64,000 bases of DNA. Origin: Kitasatospora sp. CB01950 (GTDB lineage Bacteria; Actinomycetota; Actinomycetes; Streptomycetales; Streptomycetaceae). Of this stretch, positions 7,415 to 15,689 are shown in pieces (within the stretch, counting starts at the first letter, position 1; each line of letters starts with the position of its first letter). Location: positions 1 to 64,000 of the forward strand of contig NZ_LISX01000014.1 of assembly GCF_001905465.1 (NCBI RefSeq). Reading direction: 5' to 3'. Position numbers and translations under genes: made by a program. Below the pieces are notes generated by a model. The model saw only the letters and a list, made by a program, of their open reading frames with translations, did not search any database and had not been told where the DNA came from.

Positions 7415-8458
7415 TCAGCGCGCGTCCAGCAGCCGTTCCTCCTCGGCCGGCGTCAGGCCCTCCTTGTCGGCGTCCGGCCCGCCGCGGAGCGTGTCCCAGG
7501 CGTCGGTGTCGGCGAGGGTCTCGGCGAGCGGACGGAACGTCAGGCCGGCGGCCAGGGCGCGCGAGATGTCGGTCCGGTTGGCGGCCGCGAACTCCGGGTC
7601 GCCGACCCACAGCGGGACGCCCATCCACGGCGCGACGCCCGCCTTCAGCAGCGTCTCGGTGCCGACCCAGACCTCCTCGGCCACCGAAGCCGCCGGAGCC
7701 ACCGAAGCCGCCGAAGCGCCCACCGCGGCCCGGCAGGCCTCCAGGAACGAGCCGATCGGCATGGTCCGGCCGGTGACGTGGTAGGTGCCGCCGCGCTGCG
7801 CCGCGACGCAGCCGAGGATCCACCGGGCGACGTCCCGCACGTCGATGAACTGCGTCGGGTCGGCCGGGTCGCCGGGCAGCAGCACCCGTCCGCCGCGCCG
7901 GAACCGCCGCGGCCAGTACGCGAACCGGTCGGTCGGGTCGTGCGGTCCGACGATCAGCCCGGGCCGGACGATGCTCGCGCGCTCGCCGTACGCGTCCCGC
8001 ACGATCCGCTCGCAGACGGCCTTGTTCGCGCCGTACAGCTGGACCGGCGGCAGGCCGTCGACGGGCTCCAGCACCGCGCCGTCCTCGTCCTGCACGGTGG
8101 AGAGGTCGGCCAGCACCGAGATCGTCGAGACGAACACGTACCGGCCGACCCGGTCGCCGAGCACGTCGACCGAGCGCTGCACCACCTCGGGCAGGTAGCC
8201 CGCGACGTCGATCACCGCGTCCCAACTGCGGCCCTCCAGCGCGGACAGGTCACCGGTGCGGTCGCCGACGAGCGTCTCGACGCCCGCCTCGGCGAACAGC
8301 CCGGGGTCGGTCAGGCCCCGGTTGAACAGCGTCACCCGGTAGCCGTCGGCGAGCACGGCCTCGACCACGGCCCGGCCGACGAACCGCGTGCCGCCCAGGA
8401 CCAGCAGGCTGGGACGGTCGGAAGCGTTCTGCACGGCAACACCCTCTCGAACAGACAT
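7415..8458 (-). CDS. NAD-dependent epimerase/dehydratase family protein
   Basis: A 347-residue Rossmann-fold protein. The nucleotide motif GGTRFVGR is at residues 22-29 and the active-site stretch is YGANK near residue 142, so it is an atypical extended SDR (Tyr-x-x-x-Lys kept). Such proteins act on nucleotide sugars or reduce small carbonyls; the substrate is not clear. Its stop lies only 32 bases from the MITE-like element. ATG or GTG near 8458 begins MSVREGVAVQ; the second start MQNASD-like region is also possible. Confidence 0.85.
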   Translation of the reverse strand: MSVREGVAVQNASDRPSLLVLGGTRFVGRAVVEAVLADGYRVTLFNRGLTDPGLFAEAGVETLVGDRTGDLSALEGRSWDAVIDVAGYLPEVVQRSVDVLGDRVGRYVFVSTISVLADLSTVQDEDGAVLEPVDGLPPVQLYGANKAVCERIVRDAYGERASIVRPGLIVGPHDPTDRFAYWPRRFRRGGRVLLPGDPADPTQFIDVRDVARWILGCVAAQRGGTYHVTGRTMPIGSFLEACRAAVGASAASVAPAASVAEEVWVGTETLLKAGVAPWMGVPLWVGDPEFAAANRTDISRALAAGLTFRPLAETLADTDAWDTLRGGPDADKEGLTPAEEERLLDAR

Positions 8459-8622
8459 CTGCGTTCGGGGGTCATCCTCGGCGCGGAACGCCCACCCGGT
8501 CCAGCAGGTTTCCGAATTGACCCACCGTCACGTACCGCCGGGCGCGCGGCGGGTTCGATCACCGGCCCGTCGTGGCACGCCCGTTGGCGGGCGGATCCGG
8601 TGCTCGGCGGCGGCCGGGCTGC

Positions 8623-8628
8623 TACCGT
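8623..8628 (+). promoter_or_regulatory. -10 box of the threonine leader
   Basis: TACCGT at 8623-8628 lies seven bases before ATG 8636, overlapping GGGAGG. The transcript would begin at or next to the leader ATG. No convincing -35 box was found. The rest of the gap from 8459 holds no other feature I can support. Confidence 0.4.
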
Positions 8629-8635
8629 GGGAGGC

Positions 8636-8689
8636 ATGAAGCGTGCTGCGATGCTGACGACGACGCCGGAGAGTGTCCTGGCGCGCTGA
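8636..8689 (+). CDS. Threonine leader peptide (attenuator uORF)
   Basis: A 17-codon frame from ATG 8636 to TGA 8687-8689 encodes MKRAAMLTTTPESVLAR. Codons 8-10 are three consecutive ACG threonine codons. GGGAGG precedes the start. A factor-independent terminator follows 15 bases after the stop, and a threonyl-tRNA synthetase-like gene comes next. This is the classic layout of ribosome-mediated transcription attenuation: charged tRNA-Thr lets translation run on and the terminator form, while shortage stalls the ribosome on the Thr codons. Confidence 0.75.
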   Translation: MKRAAMLTTTPESVLAR

Positions 8690-8704
8690 CTGCTGCAGTG
8701 AATC

Positions 8705-8733
8705 AAGCCCCGGGGCCGAGCGCCCGGGGCTTT
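8705..8733 (+). terminator. Attenuator terminator before the thrS-like gene
   Basis: AAGCCCCGGG (8705-8714) pairs perfectly with CCCGGGGCTT (8723-8732) across an 8-base loop, followed by TTTCG. It sits between the Thr leader peptide and the synthetase gene. A possible antiterminator partner, CCGGGCT, occurs upstream at about 8615-8621. Confidence 0.75.
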
Positions 8734-8782
8734 CGCATGTGCGGCCGCGGCGGCTCGTCCCCCTTCCGGTGAGGAGACCGCC

Positions 8783-10003
8783 GTGTTCGACCATCGCAAG
8801 CTGGGCCGCGAGTTGGGCCTGTTCGACACCGATTCGCTGATCGGCCCGGGTCTGCCGTTCTGGCTGCCGGACGGCGCCGCGGTGCGGCAGAGCCTGGAGG
8901 ATTTCGTCCGCGCCCTGGAGCGCCGCGCGGGCTACCGGCACGTGTACTCGCCGGTGCTGGGCAAGCGCGAGCTGTACGAGCTGTCGGGGCACTGGGCGCA
9001 CTACCGCGACGACATGTTCCCGCCGCTCTCCATGGGCGACTCCGACGACGACCAGCTCGTGCTGCGCCCGAGCCTCTGTCCGCACCATGCGGTGATGTTC
9101 CGCTCCCGCGCCCACAGCTACCGTGAACTGCCGCTGCGGATGGCCGAGTTGGGCGGCATGTACCGCTCCGAACGGTCGGGGGTGCTGGGCGGGCTGACCA
9201 GGGTGCGGGCGATCCAACTGAACGACGCGCACATCTTCTGCACCCTCGACCAGGTGGCCGGGGAGGCACGCGGCGCGCTGGAGCTGATCGCGGTGGCGTA
9301 CCGGGCGATGGGCATCGTCCCGTCCCGCTACCGGCTGTCACTGCCGGGCCCGGGCGGCAAGTACGTGGCCCGGCCGGAGCTGTGGGAGCGGGCGACCGCA
9401 CTGCTGGTGGAGGTGCTGGACGGGCTGGGCGTGCCGTACGAGGAGGGTGTCGGCGAGGCGGCGTTCTACGGGCCGAAGATCGACGTGCAGGTGGTGGACG
9501 GCGCGGGCCGCGAGTCGACCCTGTCCACCGTGCAGGTCGACTTCCACCAACCCGAGCAGTTCGACCTGCACTACGTCGGGCCGGACGGGGCGCGGCACCG
9601 GCCGGTGATGGTGCACCGGGCGATCGTCGGCAGTGTGGAGCGGGCGGTGGCGCAGCTGATCGAGCAGCACGGCGGGGCGTTCCCGGCCTGGCTGGCGCCG
9701 GTGCAGCTGGCGGTGCTGCCGCTGGGCGAGGAGCAGGACGGTGCGGCGCGGGAGCTGGCGGCGCGCTGCCTGGAGCTCGATCTGCGGGCCGAGGTGCTGG
9801 GCGCGGACCGCGGTTCGCTGGGCGCGCGGGTCCGGGAGGCGCGGCTCGCGCCGTACCAGGTGGTGCTGGGGCCGCGCGAGGTCGCGGACGGCACCCTGGG
9901 GGTGCGGCTGCGCGACGGCCGGCGGCTCGACCCGCTGCCCGCCGGGGAGGTGCTGGCGCGGATCGAGCGGCAGGTGCGGGCGCACACCGTCGAGCTGTGG
10001 TGA
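8783..10003 (+). CDS. Short threonyl-tRNA synthetase paralogue (catalytic + anticodon domains only)
   Basis: A 406-residue class II synthetase. The zinc and active-site residues of ThrRS are all present: Cys99 (LCPHH), His150 (NDAHIFC) and His278 (VMVHRAIVGS). The C-terminal anticodon-binding domain starts near residue 295 (WLAPVQLAVLPLG). Normal ThrRS has about 650 residues; this one lacks the N-terminal TGS and editing domains. It would charge tRNA-Thr without post-transfer proofreading, perhaps as a backup or as a resistant enzyme against a ThrRS inhibitor such as borrelidin. GTG 8783 follows GAGGAG. Expression is probably controlled by the Thr-codon leader upstream. An alternative is transfer of Thr to a carrier other than tRNA. 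Confidence 0.9.
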   Translation: MFDHRKLGRELGLFDTDSLIGPGLPFWLPDGAAVRQSLEDFVRALERRAGYRHVYSPVLGKRELYELSGHWAHYRDDMFPPLSMGDSDDDQLVLRPSLCPHHAVMFRSRAHSYRELPLRMAELGGMYRSERSGVLGGLTRVRAIQLNDAHIFCTLDQVAGEARGALELIAVAYRAMGIVPSRYRLSLPGPGGKYVARPELWERATALLVEVLDGLGVPYEEGVGEAAFYGPKIDVQVVDGAGRESTLSTVQVDFHQPEQFDLHYVGPDGARHRPVMVHRAIVGSVERAVAQLIEQHGGAFPAWLAPVQLAVLPLGEEQDGAARELAARCLELDLRAEVLGADRGSLGARVREARLAPYQVVLGPREVADGTLGVRLRDGRRLDPLPAGEVLARIERQVRAHTVELW

Positions 10004-10189
10004 CGGCGGCGGGGACGTGACAAGTCCCACGCCGCGGCAGCCGTGCCGGGCGGGACCGGATCGTCCCGCAGCCCGCCCACCGCCTGCTCCCCGCCCGCCG
10101 AAGTCCCCTTTATTCAGGGCTTATCCGCAGGTCGTAGGGCCGAACGGCCCCTCGTGCCGGGAACCTCCGGCGTGGCATACTCCGGAGCC

Positions 10190-10828
10190 ATGACCGGCAT
10201 TCACGCGACCAGGGCCCTGCGGGGCGCGGTGTTCACCGCGCTCGCCGTGCCGCTGGCCGCGTTCGGCCAGGTGGTGATCACCGGCCGTGCCCTGCCGCTC
10301 ACCCTGGTCGCAGTGGCCTGCGTCGCGGTCTTCCTGCTCGCGGTCCTGCTGGACGGCGCGCGGCGGCGGTTCCTGCTGCTGGCCGCGGTGCTGGTGCCGG
10401 TGGAGCTGCTGCTGAACACCGCCTTCAACCTCGGCCAGGACGCCTGTTCCCGGCCCGTCCACGGCGTGGACCTGCTGGTCTGCGGCGGCGACCGGGTCAG
10501 CGGCTCCGAACTGTTCGCGCAGTGGACGCACAACTCGGCGGGCATGCTGCGCCTGCTGGTGCTGGGCGTCCACCTGGCGCTCGCGCTGGCCGCCGCGGCC
10601 TGGCTGCGGCTCGCCGACGCCGCCCTCGACGGGGTCGCCGAGGCAGTGCGCACGGCGGCCCGGATCCTGCCGTGCTGCTGGCGTTCGCTGCTGCTGGCGA
10701 CCCGTCCGGCCTGCCCGGCCGCGCTGCTGCCCCGGGCCGGTGTCGAGCCCGCGCCGCGCCGCCCGCAGGACGCCGTCCACTCCCCCGCACCGCGTCGCGG
10801 ACCGCCGCAGCCGGCTTTCGCCTGCTGA
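10190..10828 (+). CDS. Hypothetical multi-pass membrane protein
   Basis: A 212-residue protein with about four hydrophobic helices (roughly residues 10-30, 34-52, 58-75 and 118-140) and a Cys-containing outer loop (DACSRPVHGVDLLVCGGD). The last 50 residues are Pro/Arg-rich and cytoplasmic. I prefer ATG 10190 over the in-frame start at 10043 because CATACT and CGGAG lie directly before it. Function is unknown; the disulfide-forming pair downstream (DsbA/VKOR) may be a functional neighbour. Confidence 0.7.
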   Translation: MTGIHATRALRGAVFTALAVPLAAFGQVVITGRALPLTLVAVACVAVFLLAVLLDGARRRFLLLAAVLVPVELLLNTAFNLGQDACSRPVHGVDLLVCGGDRVSGSELFAQWTHNSAGMLRLLVLGVHLALALAAAAWLRLADAALDGVAEAVRTAARILPCCWRSLLLATRPACPAALLPRAGVEPAPRRPQDAVHSPAPRRGPPQPAFAC

Positions 10829-11006
10829 CGGCCCACCGCCTCCACGCGTTTCTCGCGGCCGTCTCCGGGCGCCCTTCGCTGCCCATCACCCCTTTTTCGA
10901 CCCGCACCCGCCGGGCCGCCCGCCCCTGCTCCCGTCCAGGTGAGACACCTGCCGGAGCCGGGCCGTGCCGCGCCGCCCGCCGCCGGGTGCAAGGAGACGG
11001 ATCACC

Positions 11007-11801
11007 ATGCCCAGCACCCACAAGTCCGCCAAGACCGTCACCGCCCGCGAGCGCCTGAAGCAGGCCCAGCAGGCGGAGGCGCTGCGCGCCAAGCGCCGCC
11101 GTTCCCTCACCATCGGCGTCTCGGTGGTCGCGGCCGTCGCCGTGATCGCGGGCGGCACCACCCTCGCCCTGAACGCCTCCAAGGACTCCGGATCGGACAG
11201 CAGCTCGGTCGCCGTCCCGGCGAACGCCTCGGGCCCCGACAACACGGTGGTCGTGTACGGCAAGGCCGACGCCCCGCACACCCTGGCCGTGTACGAGGAC
11301 TTCCGCTGCCCGGTCTGCGAGATGTTCGAGACCTCGGCCGGCCCGACCGTGAAGGAACTCGCCGACCAGGGCCAGTACAAGATCGAGTACCACCTGGCCG
11401 CGTTCCTCGACAACAACCTCGGCGGCAAGGGCTCGAAGACCGCGCTGGCCGCGGCGGGCGCCGCGCTCAACGAGGGCGTCGACAAGTTCAAGCAGTTCCA
11501 CGACGTGCTGTACGCGAACCAGCCGGCCGAGAGCTCGGACGCCTTCGGCGACGTCAACCACATCCTGGAGTTGGCCGACCAGGTCCCGGGTCTGAAGACC
11601 GAGGCGTTCACCAAGGCCGTCACCGAGGGCACCTACAAGGGCTGGGCCAACAAGGTCGCCACCGCCTTCAACAAGAGCGGCGTCTCCGGCACCCCGACCG
11701 TCAAGCTCGACGGCAAGACCCTCAACGTGATCGGCCAGGACGGCAAGGCGATCACCGGCGACCAGTTCGGTGCGCTGGTCAAGCAGAGCATCGGCGGGTG
11801 A
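11007..11801 (+). CDS. DsbA-like membrane-anchored thiol oxidoreductase
   Basis: A 264-residue protein: cytoplasmic charged N-terminus, one membrane anchor (about 34-55), then an extracellular thioredoxin/DsbA domain with the active site CPVC at Cys101-Cys104 and a cis-Pro loop (SGTPTVKLDG). It introduces disulfides into exported proteins. ATG 11007 has a strong AAGGAG. The VKOR-type partner starts four bases after its stop, so the two form an operon and probably a redox pair. Confidence 0.92.
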   Translation: MPSTHKSAKTVTARERLKQAQQAEALRAKRRRSLTIGVSVVAAVAVIAGGTTLALNASKDSGSDSSSVAVPANASGPDNTVVVYGKADAPHTLAVYEDFRCPVCEMFETSAGPTVKELADQGQYKIEYHLAAFLDNNLGGKGSKTALAAAGAALNEGVDKFKQFHDVLYANQPAESSDAFGDVNHILELADQVPGLKTEAFTKAVTEGTYKGWANKVATAFNKSGVSGTPTVKLDGKTLNVIGQDGKAITGDQFGALVKQSIGG

Positions 11802-11805
11802 CGCG

Positions 11806-12411
11806 ATGACCACGGCCCACAGTGCCCCGGTGGGGGCGAGTCGTCGCTTCTCCTGGCTGATCCTGATCGGCGGGCTGCTCGGCCTGGCCGCGTCCGCCCA
11901 GCTCACCCTGGACAAGATCCGGCTGATCGAGAACCCGGCCTACCAGCCGAACTGCAACATCAACCCGATCATCAGCTGCGGCTCGGTGATGCGCACCGAG
12001 CAGGCCTCGGTCTTCGGATTCCCCAATCCGATCATCGGCCTGGCCGCGTTCGGAGCCCTCGCCGCCATCGGCGCGGGCCTCCTCGCGGGCGCCTCCTACC
12101 GCCGCTGGTTCTGGCTCTCGCTCCAGGGCGGCACCCTGGTCGGCCTCGGCTTCGTCGCCTGGCTGATCCACGAGGCCCTCTACGAGATCGGCGCCCTCTG
12201 CCCCTACTGCATGGTGGTCTGGGCCGTGGTCATCACCCTCTTCTGGTCCACCACCGTCCACAACCTCCGCACCGGCGTCCTCCCCGCCCCGCCCGCCGTC
12301 CGCCGCTTCGCCGCCCTCCGCCACCAGTGGCTGGGCCCGATCGTCGGCTTCCTGATCGTCGCCCTGCTGATCCTGACCCGCTTCTGGTTCTACTGGTCGA
12401 CCCTGATCTGA
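11806..12411 (+). CDS. Vitamin K epoxide reductase (VKOR) family protein
   Basis: A 201-residue four- to five-helix membrane protein. It keeps the VKOR cysteines: loop Cys50 and Cys58 (ISCGS) and the active site CPYC at 132-135. In actinobacteria VKOR takes the place of DsbB and reoxidises DsbA using a quinone. The gene is four bases downstream of the DsbA-like gene. A strong terminator follows the operon. Confidence 0.93.
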   Translation: MTTAHSAPVGASRRFSWLILIGGLLGLAASAQLTLDKIRLIENPAYQPNCNINPIISCGSVMRTEQASVFGFPNPIIGLAAFGALAAIGAGLLAGASYRRWFWLSLQGGTLVGLGFVAWLIHEALYEIGALCPYCMVVWAVVITLFWSTTVHNLRTGVLPAPPAVRRFAALRHQWLGPIVGFLIVALLILTRFWFYWSTLI

Positions 12412-12426
12412 CGGAACGCGGACGGC

Positions 12427-12473
12427 TCGAGCACCGAACGAGCACTGACCGAGCACCGACCGAGCACCGACCG
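12427..12473 (+). repeat. Short GAGCACCGA tandem repeats after the VKOR gene
   Basis: Four near-identical units of CGAGCACCGA type occur in a row between the VKOR stop and the terminator. They have no coding role that I can see. Confidence 0.6.
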
Positions 12474-12485
12474 ACGACGCGACGA

Positions 12486-12523
12486 AAAGGCCCGCCCCTG
12501 CGAACCGCCCGGGGCGGGCCTTT
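12486..12523. terminator. Bidirectional terminator between VKOR and TetR genes
   Basis: AAAGGCCCGCCCC pairs with GGGGCGGGCCTTT around a 12-base loop. It can serve both the rightward DsbA/VKOR operon and the leftward TetR gene. Confidence 0.85.
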
Positions 12524-12530
12524 CGGCTGT

Positions 12531-13142
12531 TCAGGGGAGTCGGGGCGGGGCGGCGAGGGCGGCCGAGACCAGGGAGTGGACGGTGCGGTCGTCGAGCGGG
12601 TCGCAGAGCACGACGCTGCGGAACAGCATCAGGCCGGCCCACAGGTCGAGGAGGGTGAGGACGTCGGTGTCGGCGGGGAGGGCGCCGCGGGTGACGGCGC
12701 GGTGCAGGACGGTGGCGGAGCGGTCGCGGCGGGGTTCGACGAGTTCGGTGCGCAGGCGGTGGGCGAGTTCGGGGTCGGTGGCGGCGTCGGAGATCAGCGC
12801 GGGCAGGATCGCCCGGACCTGCGGCGCGCCGTAGAGGCCGGCCAGGGCGCGGGCGACAGCGAGGATCTCGCGGGGGCTGTCGTCGAGGTCGTCGACCGGG
12901 ATGTCCGGGAGTTGGGCGCGGACCGCGTCCAGCGTGAGGGCGGCCTTGTGCGGCCAGGAGCGGTAGACGGTGGCCTTGCCGACGCCCGCCTCCTGGGCGA
13001 TGCCGCCGATCGTCGCCTTCGCGTAGCCGACCCGCGACAGCACCCGCAGCGTGGTCGCCAGGATTCGTTCGCGGGCCGCCAAGTCCCGTACGGGAGCGCT
13101 CTGTTCGTCGGACAGCGGGTGCAGGTTGCGCTTCTCTCCCAT
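12531..13142 (-). CDS. TetR family regulator of the adjacent hydrolase operon
   Basis: A 203-residue repressor. The HTH is in the first 60 residues (TIGGIAQEAGVGKATVYRSW) and the C-terminal half has the TetR_C-like ligand domain. ATG 13142 lies two bases after the hydrolase stop, so both genes share one transcript. It likely binds the perfect palindrome at 14037-14056 that overlaps the operon start, giving autoregulation. The ligand is unknown, perhaps a substrate of the hydrolase. Confidence 0.9.
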   Translation of the reverse strand: MGEKRNLHPLSDEQSAPVRDLAARERILATTLRVLSRVGYAKATIGGIAQEAGVGKATVYRSWPHKAALTLDAVRAQLPDIPVDDLDDSPREILAVARALAGLYGAPQVRAILPALISDAATDPELAHRLRTELVEPRRDRSATVLHRAVTRGALPADTDVLTLLDLWAGLMLFRSVVLCDPLDDRTVHSLVSAALAAPPRLP

Positions 13143-13144
13143 GG

Positions 13145-13999
13145 TCAGCGGCCGTCCCGCAGCCAGCCGGCGATCAGCTCGGCGATGCTGCCGCCGGAGC
13201 GCGCCCAGCGGACGTGGTCGGCGGACTCGCCCTCGGCGGGGGCGTGGTGCCGGCGGTCCACCTTCGCGGCGGGGAGCTTGCCGACCAGGTGGTCGACCGC
13301 GCCGGCGGGGGCGAGGCGGTCGTCGGGCAGCGAGACGGCGAGGACGGGCAGGGCGAGCGTGGCGAGGGCCCGCTCGTAGTCGAGGTCGGCGCCGGCGGGC
13401 GCGAAGCGGCCGGTGCGACCGAGGCGGGCCCAGTCGCGCATCAGCCGGGCGGGCTGGCGGCCGCCGAAGCCGAGCCGGTGGCCGGGCCAGTAGCCCCACA
13501 ACGTGGCGATCAGCGCGAGGAGTTGGGTGCTGGCCAGCACCCGCCACCGGGCGGCGCCGGCGAAGCCCCGGAAGTCCACCGTGCCGGAGGCGACCAGCAC
13601 CAGGCCGTCCACCGCCCCGGGTGCGCGGGCGGCGGCCAGCAGCGCGGCCTGGCCGCCGATGCTGTGCCCGAGCAGGAACAGCGGCACCTCCGCCCCGAAC
13701 CTGGCCCGGGCCTGCACCGTCACCGCCGGGAAGTCCCGGGACGCCAGCGCGTGGTAGCCGTGCCTCGAGCGGCGGCCGCTGACCGGCCCGCTCTCGCCCT
13801 GCCCGCGCAGGTCCACCGCGACGACGGCGACCCCGCGCGCGGCCAACTCGGCGCAGAACGGCGCGTAGTAGCCGGCCGGCACCCCGAGCGCGGGCCACAG
13901 CAGCAGCACCGCCGAGGGCGCGCCGCCCTCCGGCGCCGTCACCGTCGCCGCGAGCGCCTCCGCACCCGGTACCGGTATCCGCGTCCGCTCCGGTTCCAT
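13145..13999 (-). CDS. Alpha/beta hydrolase
   Basis: A 284-residue serine hydrolase-fold protein. The nucleophile elbow is GHSIGG near residue 117, the acid is probably in LPDDRLAP, and the base is a His near HVRWARSGG. The oxyanion-region start VDLRGQGES is clear. The start ATG 13999 (MEPERTRIPV) lies 38 bases downstream of the operator. It is the first gene of the operon with the TetR gene. The substrate is unknown; esterase or lactonase activity is possible. Confidence 0.88.
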   Translation of the reverse strand: MEPERTRIPVPGAEALAATVTAPEGGAPSAVLLLWPALGVPAGYYAPFCAELAARGVAVVAVDLRGQGESGPVSGRRSRHGYHALASRDFPAVTVQARARFGAEVPLFLLGHSIGGQAALLAAARAPGAVDGLVLVASGTVDFRGFAGAARWRVLASTQLLALIATLWGYWPGHRLGFGGRQPARLMRDWARLGRTGRFAPAGADLDYERALATLALPVLAVSLPDDRLAPAGAVDHLVGKLPAAKVDRRHHAPAEGESADHVRWARSGGSIAELIAGWLRDGR

Positions 14000-14036
14000 C
14001 GGCTCCCCGCCTCCGCTCCCGCCCGCGCCACAGGTC

Positions 14037-14056
14037 GGAACGAGTCGTCTCGTTCC
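14037..14056. promoter_or_regulatory. TetR operator of the hydrolase-TetR operon
   Basis: GGAACGAG-TCGT-CTCGTTCC is a perfect palindrome with 8-base arms. It directly follows the -10 box of the leftward promoter, so bound repressor would block transcription. Confidence 0.75.
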
Positions 14057-14086
14057 ACGCTAGCGAGCCCCCTCGCGCGCCGTCAA
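14057..14086 (-). promoter_or_regulatory. Promoter of the hydrolase-TetR operon
   Basis: On the minus strand, TTGACG (14086-14081) and TAGCGT (14062-14057) are 18 bases apart. The operator palindrome begins at the next base, where the transcript would start. Confidence 0.7.
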
Positions 14087-14195
14087 GTACCGCCCCGACA
14101 AGCAGATTTGGCCCCTTGCGGCGCGCTCCGCCGACCGATTACAGTCCGGCACGCCCGGCCCTACTCGCCAGTCACTTCCCGCTTCGGAGGTTTGC

Positions 14196-14690
14196 GTGAC
14201 CCGCCAATGGACCCTTCGGGAGAGCATCACCGTGCGCGCGTCCGCCGAGTCGGTGTACGCCGCCGTCACGGATCTGCGGAACATGTCCCGCTGGAGCCCG
14301 GAGTGCATCGGCACCCGCCGGCTGGGCGGCGGCGGACCGGTCGCCGTCGGGACGCGCTTCCTCGGGTTCAACCGCAAGGGCCCGTTCGTCTGGTTCACCG
14401 GCTGCCGGGTGACCGTCGCCCGTCCCTCGCACGAATTCGCCTTCCACGTCGGCGCGTTCGGCCTGCCGGTGGCCGGCTGGGGCTACCTGGTCGAACCGGA
14501 CGGCGAGGGCGCCGTCCGCGTCACCGAGTACTGGGAGGACCTGCGCACGGGACGCGGCTCCCGGCTCACCGAACTGCTCGGCCGGGCCTTCTCCGGCACC
14601 CGGCCCGCCGACCGCGCGGACGTCAACCGGGCCGGTATGCGCGTCACCCTCGACCGCCTCCGCGCCACCGTGGAGCAGGCCCGCCCGTGA
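14196..14690 (+). CDS. SRPBCC (polyketide cyclase/START-like) family protein
   Basis: A 164-residue protein of the SRPBCC superfamily: ESVYAAVTDLRNMSRWSPE near the N-terminus and the hydrophobic-cavity strand pattern with VTEYWEDLRTG near the end. Such proteins bind small hydrophobic ligands; no catalytic residue is obvious. GTG 14196 follows GGAGG. Its TGA overlaps the GTG of the hydrolase pseudogene downstream (GTGA), showing the two were once coupled. Confidence 0.85.
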   Translation: MTRQWTLRESITVRASAESVYAAVTDLRNMSRWSPECIGTRRLGGGGPVAVGTRFLGFNRKGPFVWFTGCRVTVARPSHEFAFHVGAFGLPVAGWGYLVEPDGEGAVRVTEYWEDLRTGRGSRLTELLGRAFSGTRPADRADVNRAGMRVTLDRLRATVEQARP

Positions 14691-15144
14691 CCGCCCCGGC
14701 CGCACCGGTGCACGGCATCCGCCGGTCCACCGCCATGCGGCGTCCGCACCTCGCTCCCGACCACCGCGTCACCGCCCCCGACCTGCCCGGCCACGGTGCC
14801 CTCGCCGACCGCTAGTTCACCCTGGACACGGCGGTGGCGGCCGTGCACGACGCGGTCGTCGAGGCCCGCGAGGCGACCGGGCGCCGCCCGCTGCTGCTCG
14901 GCAGGTCGCTCGGCGGCCACGTCTCGCTCGCCCACACCGCCCGCCACCCCGACGACGTCGCCGCCCTCGTCCTGCACGGCTGCACGGCTGCACGGCCCGC
15001 ACGGACGGCCCGCTGCCCTCGGCGTACTCCGGCGTCGCCCTCCTCCAATCCGCCCTCGACACCGGCGACTCCCCGGACGCCGCCCGCCACGCCGCCCACC
15101 TGATGCAGGCGTACGAGGCGTCCTTCTGGGCGGCGGTGCTCTAA
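14687..15144 (+). pseudogene. Alpha/beta hydrolase pseudogene (nonsense and frameshift)
   Basis: From GTG 14687 the frame reads VTAPDLPGHGALADR, meets TAG at 14813-14815, then continues in frame with LLLGRSLGGHVSLAHTARHPDD, a normal nucleophile elbow (GRSLGG). A frameshift follows in the direct repeat GCACGGCT (about 14974-15000); in the other frame the C-terminus reads YSGVALLQSALDTGDSP and ends at TAA 15142-15144. The N-terminal strand is also shortened. It would have been a small esterase-like enzyme. No active protein is expected. Confidence 0.8.
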
Positions 15145-15689
15145 GCAGGGTGGCGTGCGGCGGTGCGGTACACCACCGTGCGGCGGTGCGGCCCCGGGGG
15201 CAGCGTCGGGTCGTCGAAGTCCGCCGTCGGGTCGTGCGTCATGCCGAGGCGTTCCGCCACTGCCCGCGAGGGCGTGTTCCCGGCGGCGATCAGGGCGAGG
15301 ATCTCCGGTAGCGCCAACTCCTCGAAGCCGTACCGGAGTACGGCCCGCGCAGCCTCCGTCGCATAGCCGTGGCCCCATGCGTCGCGGTGCAGGCGCCAGC
15401 CGGCCTCGACGCCCTCGACCGGGGCCTCCTCGTCCACGGGGTCGAGCCCGGCGAAGCCCAGGAACCGTCCGTCGTCGCGGAGTTGGACGGCCCACCAGCC
15501 CCAGCCGCGTTCGGCGAGCTCGACGCGGAAGGCCTCCAGCGAGGCCGCGGCTTGGGCGCGGGTGAGGACGCTGCCGAAGTGCCGGCGCACCTCGGGGTCG
15601 GCGTTCAGCTCCGCCCAGCGGTCCAGGTCGCCGTCCTGCCACTGGCGCAACAGCAGTCTGGGAGTGCCCAGTTCGACGAACTCAGCCAT
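15141..15689 (-). CDS. GNAT acetyltransferase, RimJ/RimL type
   Basis: A 182-residue protein starting MAEFVELGTPRLLLRQW, a typical RimJ/RimL opening, with the acetyl-CoA motif HRDAWGHGYATEAARAVLRYGF and a late GNTPSRAVAERLGM helix. It would acetylate a protein N-terminus, amine or antibiotic; the target is unknown. It overlaps the upstream nucleotidyltransferase gene by 8 bases, so both are translated from one transcript. The longer start at 15857 is rejected because its extra residues are antisense-like. Confidence 0.88.
   Translation of the reverse strand: MAEFVELGTPRLLLRQWQDGDLDRWAELNADPEVRRHFGSVLTRAQAAASLEAFRVELAERGWGWWAVQLRDDGRFLGFAGLDPVDEEAPVEGVEAGWRLHRDAWGHGYATEAARAVLRYGFEELALPEILALIAAGNTPSRAVAERLGMTHDPTADFDDPTLPPGPHRRTVVYRTAARHPA

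Noticed and set aside
10050..10069. Possible terminator after the short ThrRS gene
   Set aside because: GCGGGAC and GTCCCGC pair over seven bases without a T-run; too weak to call as a feature.
14060..14398. Small minus-strand frame upstream of the hydrolase operon
   Set aside because: It overlaps the promoter, the operator and the SRPBCC gene in antisense and has no motif.
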